From NCBI GenBank assembly GCA_002427105.1, contig DIPM01000038.1:1-41216 (forward strand): a stretch of DNA of 41,216 nucleotides, written 5' to 3'. Positions 1 through 6,651 of this stretch are shown in pieces (positions within the stretch are counted from its first letter, which is position 1; each line of letters begins with the position of its first letter). This DNA is from Marinilabiliaceae bacterium UBA5488 (GTDB taxonomy: Bacteria; Bacteroidota; Bacteroidia; Bacteroidales; Marinilabiliaceae). The notes beneath the pieces were generated by a model. The model saw nothing but the letters and a program-made list of their open reading frames with translations. It was not told the DNA's origin and searched no databases. The position numbers and the translations under genes were made by a program.

Positions 1-150
1 TACGCTTAAACGTGAGTGCAAATACTCTTGATAAATCCGCTGGAAGGTCGAAAGTGTCATCCTCATTTTTTACCAGCAAAGTAACGATGGCTTAGCTTGC
101 GTGGCAATACGTACTAGGCCGAATGCTTACTATCCAATAGCTCTTTAGAT
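1..150 (-). pseudogene. IS3 OrfB (DDE integrase) N-terminal remnant, frameshifted
   Basis: Directly after orfA the minus strand encodes pieces that read like the start of an IS3 OrfB, but spread over several frames. RSKELLDSKHSA is in one frame, RIATQAK in another, and LSTFQRIYQEYLHS follows an in-frame stop. In intact elements these correspond to the stretch before the DDE domain (…RQAELL…SLYY…IDEIY…). No single frame stays open, so this copy is disrupted. The remainder of orfB would lie beyond position 1 and its state is unknown. Confidence 0.55.
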
Positions 151-153
151 CTG

Positions 154-468
154 TCATAGCCCCAACCTTTTTGAAGTTTTTTTTAGCCAATCACGCTCCA
201 TTTCAAGCTGTCCTATCTTAGCAAATAGACGGTTCCTTTCTTCCTCAAAATCATCTTTGGGGGTCTTGGAAGCAAAGATCTCTGAGGATCGAGCTACAAA
301 CTCCTGCTTCCATTTGGAAATCATGGTTGGGTGAACCTCAAATCGCTTTGAAAGTTCTGCTAAAGTCTCACGCTCCTGGAGCGCAGCTAAAGCTACTTGG
401 GCTTTAAAGCCCGCTGAATGTGTTGTTCTACTTCTTCCCATATCGGTTTTAAAGTTATAGTTTTTCAA
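154..468 (-). CDS. IS3-family transposase OrfA (helix-turn-helix)
   Basis: This is the small DNA-binding OrfA of an IS3-family element, which contacts the terminal repeats and is normally fused to OrfB by programmed frameshifting. The N-terminal half carries the typical HSAGFKAQVALAAL and LAELSKRFEVHPTMISKWKQ segments, a helix-turn-helix. The C-terminal half (FEEERNRLFAKIGQLEMERDWL) is the usual leucine-zipper-like coiled coil. The length of about 95-104 residues is normal. An internal ATG at 441 starts at MGRSR, which matches where the family usually begins, so the first nine residues may not be translated. OrfA looks intact while its OrfB partner is broken, so the element is probably not autonomous. 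Confidence 0.85.
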   Translation of the reverse strand: MKNYNFKTDMGRSRTTHSAGFKAQVALAALQERETLAELSKRFEVHPTMISKWKQEFVARSSEIFASKTPKDDFEEERNRLFAKIGQLEMERDWLKKTSKRLGL

Positions 469-570
469 CTTAACTTGCTGTCCAAAATATGGGGAGTATT
501 ATACAATGATGATTACAAAATTTGAGGTGTCAAAACAAACAGCTATTTTAGTGGTTTGAATTTACCATTG

Positions 571-2805
571 ATGACAGATAATTCTTTACATAAAGAAGAG
601 CTGGAGGCAAAGCGGCAGTTGGATGAGATACTAAAATCGAGTGCTCGTATCCAGTCGCCCGAAGATCAGCGTCTTATCCAAAAAGCGTTTGAGCTTTCAT
701 TGGAGGCGCATAAGGGCGTGCGGCGGCGCTCGGGTGAGCTGTATATTATGCATCCACTTGCTGTAGCCCGTATTGTTGCCGATGAGATAGGTCTCGGGGC
801 AAAGGGAATTGCTGCTGCGCTTCTTCACGATGTGGTAGAGGATACCGATTACACGCTTGATGATATTACTACGATCTTTGGGGAAAAAATTGCTGACATA
901 GTTGACGGGCTTACAAAACTGGAAGGCGCCTTTGACCAGACAAAGTCAAGTCAGGCCGACAATTTCCGCAAGCTGCTGCTAACAATGGTCGATGATGTCA
1001 GGGTAATACTTATCAAACTTGCTGATCGACTGCATAATATGCGCACCCTTGACAGTATGCCCGATCACAAGAAGTACAAAATATCAGGCGAGACGCTTTT
1101 TATTTATGCCCCACTAGCTCATCGTCTGGGATTATATGCCATTAAGTCGGAGTTGGAAGATTTGAGCCTCAAACATGAGCACCCTGCTGCCTACCGCGAG
1201 GTTTCGGAGAAACTGGAGAAATATTGTTCGCAGAATGATTATGTAATAACCCGCTTTTCGCTGCCAATAATCGACAGATTAGAAAAAGAAGGTTACGAAT
1301 TCGATATCAAAGGTCGTCCAAAATCTGTATTCTCGATATGGTCAAAGATGCAGAAGAAGAATCTCCCTTTCGAAGAAATCTACGACTTGCTGGCGCTGCG
1401 CATCGTTTTTAAGCCCAAAGAGGGGATTCCTGAAAAAACGCAATGCTGGGGCATCTATTCCGTAATTACTGATATCTACAGACCTAAGCCCGATAGACTG
1501 CGCGACTGGGTCAGCGTACCCAAGGCCAATGGCTACGAGGCCTTGCACGCTACTTTCATGGGGCCCGACGGCAAATGGGTTGAAATACAGATACGCAGCG
1601 AGCGTATGAATGAAATAGCCGAACGAGGTTTTGCGGCCCACTGGAAATATAAAGGTCAGACCGATAAAGAGTCGGAACTTGATAATTGGTTGAAACAGAT
1701 TCGTGAGGTACTTGAAAACCCCGACCTTGACTCCCTCGAATTCCTTGACGATTTCAAGCTAAACCTATTCAGTTCCGAGATGATGATTTTCACGCCCAAG
1801 GGCGACGTGAAAGTTATGCCCAAGGGAGCCACAGCGCTCGATTTGGCCTTCGAGATTCATACCAACATCGGCTACAAATGTATCGGTGCAAAAGTTAATT
1901 ACAAACTGGTTCCTCTCAGCCACGAGTTGAAAAGTGGTGATCAGGTTGAAATCTTAACATCCGAAAAACAAACCCCTAAGTATGAGTGGCTTAATTACGT
2001 CACGACGGCCAAGGCAAAAAGTCGGATAAAAGAGGCCTTTAAGAAGGAGCGTAAGATGATGATTCAGAAGGGGGAAGCACTGCTTCAGGAAGCGCTCAAC
2101 CAAAAGAAGCTTACAATCAACGCCAAAATTCTCAAGAAGCTTAAAGCGTTTTACAACCTTCAATTAAAGGACGATTTATACTATAAGATAGGCAAAAATG
2201 CTATACGCCTTGACAATCTTCACCGCATTCTGAGTGATAAAACCTCCAATAAATGGGTACGCTACTGGCGCCTGTCCCTGAATAAAAACAATAATGGCGG
2301 CACTCCAGCCCAGGAGAAGATAACGCCCACCGCGACCGAGCTGGTAGTTTCAGACGAAATGGGAGAAGACGACTACATCGTCGCAGATTGTTGCAATCCG
2401 ATACCGGGCGATGATGTCGTTGGCTATATGGACGATAACGGCAAATTAATACTCCACCTTCGAAAGTGCGCCGTCGCCATCCGTCTGATGTCCAGCCAGG
2501 GCAACCGGATAGTGTCGGCCAACTGGGAAAGTCACAAAATACTATCCTTTTTGGCTCTTATCAATATTTCGGGCATTGATCAAATCGGGATTGTAAGCAA
2601 AATAACCAAAGTTATCTCCGACGACCAGAATGTTAATATGAGGTCTATTCATTTCGACAGTCACGATGGCATTTTTGAAGGCACCATTTACCTTTACATT
2701 CATAACACGGAGGATTTGAACAATCTGATTTTCAATATTGCCCGTATTAAGGGAGTGCACAACGTAACCCGCCAGGAACGAATAAAGAGCGGCGTAGCAG
2801 GATAG
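571..2805 (+). CDS. rel: Bifunctional (p)ppGpp synthetase/hydrolase, RelA/SpoT family
   Basis: The protein makes and degrades the alarmone (p)ppGpp from GTP/GDP and ATP in the cytoplasm. Domains run in standard order over about 744 residues. First is an HD hydrolase (HPLAVARIV, then LLHDVVEDT; residues ~40-190), with the metal-binding HD and ED residues present. Next is the synthetase (EIYDLLALRIVF, RLRDWVSVPKANGYEALHATF; ~230-380). A TGS domain follows (MIFTPKGDVKVMPKGATALD; ~400-460). After it come a zinc-finger-like region (ADCCNPIPGDDVVGY) and a C-terminal ACT domain (~660-744). With an intact HD motif and an RLRD-type synthetase loop it should be bifunctional, as the long Bacteroidetes Rel usually is. 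The start is taken at ATG 571; an in-frame TTG at 556 would add five residues. No clear Shine-Dalgarno or TAnnTTTG box lies in the short gap to the IS element. Confidence 0.95.
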   Translation: MTDNSLHKEELEAKRQLDEILKSSARIQSPEDQRLIQKAFELSLEAHKGVRRRSGELYIMHPLAVARIVADEIGLGAKGIAAALLHDVVEDTDYTLDDITTIFGEKIADIVDGLTKLEGAFDQTKSSQADNFRKLLLTMVDDVRVILIKLADRLHNMRTLDSMPDHKKYKISGETLFIYAPLAHRLGLYAIKSELEDLSLKHEHPAAYREVSEKLEKYCSQNDYVITRFSLPIIDRLEKEGYEFDIKGRPKSVFSIWSKMQKKNLPFEEIYDLLALRIVFKPKEGIPEKTQCWGIYSVITDIYRPKPDRLRDWVSVPKANGYEALHATFMGPDGKWVEIQIRSERMNEIAERGFAAHWKYKGQTDKESELDNWLKQIREVLENPDLDSLEFLDDFKLNLFSSEMMIFTPKGDVKVMPKGATALDLAFEIHTNIGYKCIGAKVNYKLVPLSHELKSGDQVEILTSEKQTPKYEWLNYVTTAKAKSRIKEAFKKERKMMIQKGEALLQEALNQKKLTINAKILKKLKAFYNLQLKDDLYYKIGKNAIRLDNLHRILSDKTSNKWVRYWRLSLNKNNNGGTPAQEKITPTATELVVSDEMGEDDYIVADCCNPIPGDDVVGYMDDNGKLILHLRKCAVAIRLMSSQGNRIVSANWESHKILSFLALINISGIDQIGIVSKITKVISDDQNVNMRSIHFDSHDGIFEGTIYLYIHNTEDLNNLIFNIARIKGVHNVTRQERIKSGVAG

Positions 2806-2816
2806 CTGCGTCCTGA

Positions 2817-4103
2817 TTACCTTCCGGCTACAACTACGTAAAAATCTTCGCGTTTAAGATATTTGGCCGATAAGAGCTGAATTTCCTCAGAGCCGATAGT
2901 CTTAATCACCTCTACCATTTTGGCGTAAAACCCAAAGTCGAGGCCGAATTCCCACAAGGAGCGGTAAATATCGGATGAGCTGAAAGGGCCGTCGAAGTGC
3001 CTCAATAACTCGCCTAACATATAATTGCGCACAAGCTCCAGCTCGTCCTTATCAACCGGTTCATCAGTCATGCGTTTGACTTCTTCAAAAATCGCTTCAA
3101 CAGCGGCCTCGCGCATTTCTCCCATTACCTCGGAGGCAATCACCCACATTCCACTCTTCTGATAGGAAACAATACTGGAACCGATGCCATAGGTAAGTCC
3201 CTTTTCTTCACGCACAGCCGTCATCAGTCGTGAGCCGAAATATCCGCCCAGAATGGTGTTGACCACCTGAAGAGGAATAAAATCAGGATGATTATTATTG
3301 AATAAGGGACGCCCAAGGCGTATTGCCGACTGCAAGGCTCCGTCCTTTTCGACAAGGTGGAACTTGTCGGGAGAGGGCATAAGCTCAGAAACGCCATTGA
3401 GATTAACCATACCTTCGCGCCACGAGACATCACCAAAATGCCTGGTCAGCAGATCCTTAATATCGCTGCCGGGCTGTCCGGCAACCACAATCCGGCAAGC
3501 CAGCGGAGTATAGGCATTCTTATAAAAAGCTATAGTTTCTTCGCGCGTCAAAGTGTCGAATTGCGACAGCTCCAACTGCCTACCGTAAGGGTGAGCCTCA
3601 CCGAACACTACCTGTCCGAACTTACGTGCGGCAATGGTGCGTACCTTTTCAGACTCAAGAAGATACTCCTGCCGACGCTTATTAAGATAAATATAATACT
3701 CCTTAGCGTCGAAAACGGCATTACGAACAATATCCTCAACCACCGGAAGAAGCTGTGGCAGCTCCTTTGTAAGGCAAATTAGAGTTATCACAGAATTGTG
3801 ATGATAGGTTTGTACATTCAGATGAGCTCCATAGAAATCAATAATATCAGAAATCTCAGCCGAAGTGCGCGAATCAGTACCTTCGAGCATTAAATTGCCA
3901 ACGGTTGATGCAAGCAAGGGCTTCCCGGCCTGCACCGCGCCCGCGGGAAAAAGCCAGTCTATCTTAGTAACATCCTGACTACCTGCCTCAAGCAAAGACA
4001 CATCCACGCCATTGGGGAGTACGAATCGCGATATTGGCAGAAAATCAATCTTGTCCAATATTTGAAACTCCGGTCCCTTCTTTCTATCCACCTCTATTAT
4101 CAT
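2817..4103 (-). CDS. M16-family peptidase-like subunit lacking the zinc motif
   Basis: This 428-residue protein has the two-lobed M16 (insulinase/processing peptidase) architecture. Where active members have HxxEH, this one reads VGNLMLEG, so no zinc site is visible. The C-terminal lobe keeps the family's substrate-binding segment (GGYFGSRLMTAVREEKGLTYGIGS). This is the pattern of the non-catalytic partner in heterodimeric M16 enzymes, comparable in logic to the alpha subunit of mitochondrial processing peptidase. The active partner is immediately upstream (4230-5483), 126 bp away on the same strand, so I infer the two form one two-chain peptidase. No signal peptide or lipobox is obvious, suggesting a cytoplasmic location. 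Substrate unknown. Confidence 0.9.
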   Translation of the reverse strand: MIIEVDRKKGPEFQILDKIDFLPISRFVLPNGVDVSLLEAGSQDVTKIDWLFPAGAVQAGKPLLASTVGNLMLEGTDSRTSAEISDIIDFYGAHLNVQTYHHNSVITLICLTKELPQLLPVVEDIVRNAVFDAKEYYIYLNKRRQEYLLESEKVRTIAARKFGQVVFGEAHPYGRQLELSQFDTLTREETIAFYKNAYTPLACRIVVAGQPGSDIKDLLTRHFGDVSWREGMVNLNGVSELMPSPDKFHLVEKDGALQSAIRLGRPLFNNNHPDFIPLQVVNTILGGYFGSRLMTAVREEKGLTYGIGSSIVSYQKSGMWVIASEVMGEMREAAVEAIFEEVKRMTDEPVDKDELELVRNYMLGELLRHFDGPFSSSDIYRSLWEFGLDFGFYAKMVEVIKTIGSEEIQLLSAKYLKREDFYVVVAGR

Positions 4104-4122
4104 AAATTTTACCTTTTATCGA

Positions 4123-4225
4123 TGTTCAATGTTTTAGGTGTAAAGTTTTAGGTTCAAAGTTTGAAGTTTGAAGTTTGAAGTTTAAGGTTTAAAGCTTGAA
4201 GTTCAATGTTTTAGGTTCAATATTT
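4123..4225. repeat. AT-rich short tandem repeat patch (GTTTGAA-type units)
   Basis: The spacer between the two M16 genes is filled by degenerate 7-8 bp units such as GTTTGAA, GTTCAAT and TTTTAGGTT. The cleanest run is about 4157-4180, where GTTTGAA repeats in tandem. Related patches lie at 5487-5573, 6560-6650 and 35970-36058. The patch does not encode a continuous protein and shows no terminator hairpin. Confidence 0.75.
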
Positions 4226-4229
4226 TTGA

Positions 4230-5483
4230 TCACTTTTCGCCAGGGCCGTTGACTGCAAGATATCTTAAGGTTGAACTATTTTCTTTGCGAAAAATGCTTG
4301 CTGCAGCTTCAGGGATCTGCTGGGTGCTGATTGCCCTATATTGTTCTATTTCATTGTTTATATCGTTGGCGTCACCCATCAGCTCGTACTGCGCCATATT
4401 CATAGCCTTGTTCAAAAAGCTAATCTCCGAAAACACCAGGTTTGACTCTACTTTGTTTTTCACCTTCTGTAACTCACGGTCGGCAATTTTCTCAGTGGAA
4501 ATAGCCTCGAGCTCCTTCCAGACAGCAGCTTCGGCCCGGCCAATGCTAACGCCCGGCATAAGTCTGCCCGTTACCGAAAAGAGACCCGGATCAATGTCTC
4601 CTGAAATAAAAGCGTTAATATCTGAAAAAAGCTGATTTTCCTTCACTAAAGACTGGAAAAGCCGTGATGAAGGACCATTTGACAGCAAGTCAGAAAGCAA
4701 ATCATTAATATAAAAATCAGGGTCACAGCGCTTTCCCGTATGGAAATTGATATGCAGGAAATCGGCCGGTACCCTGCGCTCAACCGTAAGCTCACGTGCC
4801 TCAGTCTGCGCAGGCTCTACAGGCAGACTGCGAAGAGGCACCTCACGTCGTGGAATGCCTCCGAACCATCTTTCCGCAAGGCGGAAGATGGCCTCAGGTT
4901 TCACGTTTCCGGCCACAGCCAGTACGGCATTATTAGGCGCATAATGCTTATAGAAAAAGCTCTTCACATCATCCATGGTAGCCTGCTCAATATGAGCAAT
5001 ATCTTTCCCGATGGTAGGCCAAAGGTAGGGATGCACCTTGTAGGCCAATGGACGTGTAAGTAAAGGCACATCACCATAAGGCTGATTCAAATAGCGTTGT
5101 TTAAATTCTTCTATCACCACCTTGCTCTGAACCTCAAGGTTCTTAGGGGTAAAATTCAGTTCAAGCATGCGGTCGGATTCCAGCCAGAACGCAGTTTCTA
5201 TGTTATTGGCAGGCAAAGTGACATAGTAGTTGGTAAAATCATTGCTTGTCCAGGCGTTGTTTTCACCTCCCACCCGCTGCAAGGGCTCATCGTAGGAAGG
5301 CACATTCTTGCTGCCCCCAAACATAAGGTGTTCAAACAAATGAGCGAAACCAGTTCTGTCAGGCTCCTCATCCCTTGCTCCCACATCATAAATCAGGTTG
5401 ACTGCGGCAAGCGGCGTGGTAATATCGGGATGCACCACTATGCGCAAGCCATTGGGCAATACATGCTTATATATCTCTATCAT
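4230..5483 (-). CDS. M16-family zinc metallopeptidase, catalytic subunit
   Basis: A 417-residue M16B-type peptidase. The inverted zinc motif is present as HLFEHLMFGG near residues 48-57 (HxxEH: two His ligands and the catalytic Glu). The distal acidic ligand is expected in the following ~75 residues (EEFKQRYLNQPYGD region). The C-terminal lobe has SNGPSSRLFQSLVKENQLF, the family's substrate-contact segment. No signal peptide is seen; the protein starts MIEIYKHVLPNGLRIV, typical of cytoplasmic members. It is followed on the same strand by a zinc-less M16 homologue (2817-4103), a pairing known from bacterial and mitochondrial two-subunit M16 enzymes. The likely role is degradation of short peptides or unfolded proteins; the true substrate cannot be read from sequence. 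Confidence 0.93.
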   Translation of the reverse strand: MIEIYKHVLPNGLRIVVHPDITTPLAAVNLIYDVGARDEEPDRTGFAHLFEHLMFGGSKNVPSYDEPLQRVGGENNAWTSNDFTNYYVTLPANNIETAFWLESDRMLELNFTPKNLEVQSKVVIEEFKQRYLNQPYGDVPLLTRPLAYKVHPYLWPTIGKDIAHIEQATMDDVKSFFYKHYAPNNAVLAVAGNVKPEAIFRLAERWFGGIPRREVPLRSLPVEPAQTEARELTVERRVPADFLHINFHTGKRCDPDFYINDLLSDLLSNGPSSRLFQSLVKENQLFSDINAFISGDIDPGLFSVTGRLMPGVSIGRAEAAVWKELEAISTEKIADRELQKVKNKVESNLVFSEISFLNKAMNMAQYELMGDANDINNEIEQYRAISTQQIPEAAASIFRKENSSTLRYLAVNGPGEK

Positions 5484-5486
5484 TTT

Positions 5487-5573
5487 CTATGTTCGATGTT
5501 TGATGTTCAAAGTTCAAGGTTTAAAGTTTGAAGTTCAAAACTAATAACTCATAACCTATAACTTATAACTTCC
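5487..5573. repeat. Composite AT-rich repeat patch downstream of the fabK-type gene
   Basis: Two modules are seen: GTTTGAAGTTCAAAA-like (about 5525-5540) followed by ACTCATAACCTATAACTTATAACT (about 5545-5570). Both modules recur in inverted orientation at 6560-6650, so the gene at 5574-6515 is bracketed by inverted copies of the same composite repeat. Confidence 0.7.
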
Positions 5574-6515
5574 TCACAGCCTGCTTACCGCCACTGCGTA
5601 GTCGGCCAGCAATTCTTCAAAAATCCGGGCTACGGGCTTTATCTCATCAATAAGGGCAACAACCTGGCCAATTTCAAGTTCGCCTTCATCAAGCTCGCCT
5701 TCAAACATGCCTTTTTTGGCCCTTCCCTTCCCTAACAAAGCTCTCATTTCATCCGCAGAAGCCCCTCTTTGCTCAGCTTCACGTACCAGGTCGAAAAACT
5801 TGTTACGAAGCAAGCGCACCGGCGCTAATTGCTTTAAAGATAAAAAGGTGTCTCCCTCAACAGCTTTAAGGCAGTAGGATTTAAAGGCCTCATGGGCTGA
5901 CGACTCCTGAGACAGGGCAAACAATGAACCGATTTGCACACCTTCGGCACCTAAGGCCATGGCAGCAGCAAACTGGCTGCCAGTGGCTATTCCTCCGGCA
6001 GCAATGACCGGTAAAGAAGTGCTGTTTTTTATTAAGGGTATTAAGGTCATCGTGGTGGTCTCTTCCCGCCCGTTGTGACCTCCTGCTTCAAAGCCTTCAG
6101 CAACCACCGCATCCACACCTGCTTCTTCGCATTTTTTGGCGAAACGACTGTTTGATACTACGTGAGCTACAGTTATACCCTGATTTTTCAGAAAAGATGT
6201 CCATTTTCCGGGACTTCCCGCTGAGGTAAAGACAATCCTGACCCCTTTCTTCACGACAATATCCATCAGGCGGTCTATCTCAGGGTAAAGCAAGGGCACG
6301 TTGACGCCCCACGGCTTGTCAGTTGCCTGCTGCATCTTCGTGACATGCTCACTCAGCACTTCGGGATGCATGCTCCCGGCTCCTAAAAGTCCCAGTCCCC
6401 CGTTGTTGCTGACTGCCGATGCCAGTCTCCACCCGCTGCACCAAACCATACCACCCTGAATAACAGGATATTTAATATCAAAAAGCTTAGATACTCTACT
6501 ATTTTGCAAAGCCAT
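5574..6515 (-). CDS. fabK: FMN-dependent enoyl-ACP reductase II (FabK-type) / nitronate monooxygenase family
   Basis: A 313-residue TIM-barrel flavoprotein of the FabK/nitronate monooxygenase family. Family hallmarks are visible: YPVIQGGMVWCSGW at the N terminus, GGLGLLGAGSMHP, the catalytic-histidine segment EGFEAGGHNGREE (~residues 140-152), and FMN-phosphate binding by VIAAGGIATG and GAEGVQIGSLF. The C-terminal GRAKKGMFEGELDEGELEIGQ tail is typical of the Bacteroidetes form, some members of which are established FabK enoyl reductases in fatty-acid synthesis. Nitronate monooxygenase is the alternative name for the same fold, and sequence reading alone does not separate them. A TATCTTTG box at 6537-6544 suggests its own promoter, independent of the upstream glycosidase operon; the M16 genes follow on the same strand. 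Confidence 0.82.
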   Translation of the reverse strand: MALQNSRVSKLFDIKYPVIQGGMVWCSGWRLASAVSNNGGLGLLGAGSMHPEVLSEHVTKMQQATDKPWGVNVPLLYPEIDRLMDIVVKKGVRIVFTSAGSPGKWTSFLKNQGITVAHVVSNSRFAKKCEEAGVDAVVAEGFEAGGHNGREETTTMTLIPLIKNSTSLPVIAAGGIATGSQFAAAMALGAEGVQIGSLFALSQESSAHEAFKSYCLKAVEGDTFLSLKQLAPVRLLRNKFFDLVREAEQRGASADEMRALLGKGRAKKGMFEGELDEGELEIGQVVALIDEIKPVARIFEELLADYAVAVSRL

Positions 6516-6536
6516 AAATTTCTATTTTTAGACCTG

Positions 6537-6544
6537 CAAAGATA
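6537..6544 (-). promoter_or_regulatory. Bacteroidetes -7 box (TATCTTTG) for the fabK-type gene
   Basis: Read on the minus strand the sequence is TATCTTTG, a perfect TAnnTTTG -7 element, 22 bp before the ATG at 6515. No good TTG/TTTG -33 element is found at the expected 19-21 bp distance, so only the -7 box is claimed. Confidence 0.5.
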
Positions 6545-6559
6545 CAGGAACTAAACCGT

Positions 6560-6650
6560 TAAAAGTTATAAGTTATGAGTTATAAGTTTCTTGAGTTATA
6601 GGTTTCTTGAGTTATGAGTTATGGGTTTTGAACTTCAAACTTATAACTTC
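6560..6650. repeat. Composite AT-rich repeat patch upstream of the fabK-type gene
   Basis: Contains AGTTATAAGTTATGAGTTATAAG, then GAGTTATAGG and GAGTTATGAGTTATGGG, then TTGAACTTCAAACTTATAACTT. These are reverse complements of the modules at 5487-5573. The patch fills the space between the GH127 stop codon and the fabK-type promoter, and no terminator is evident within it. Confidence 0.7.
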
Positions 6651-6651
6651 T

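Larger units (their letters stand above)
1..505 (-). mobile_element. IS3-family insertion sequence, 5' portion, decaying
   Basis: An IS3-type orfA reads leftward (stop at 154), followed toward the window edge by a broken orfB. Just upstream of orfA the minus strand reads TACTCCCCATATTTTGGACA (about 480-499), which resembles the terminal inverted repeats of IS3/IS150-type elements, so the element probably ends near 500-505. The exact end and the target duplication cannot be set because the other end lies outside the window. The element terminates only about 65 bp before the rel start codon. Confidence 0.7.

Noticed and set aside
4140..4225. Regular short repeats resembling a CRISPR array
   Set aside because: Units are 7-8 bp and degenerate with no unique spacers of 25-40 bp, and no cas genes are present.
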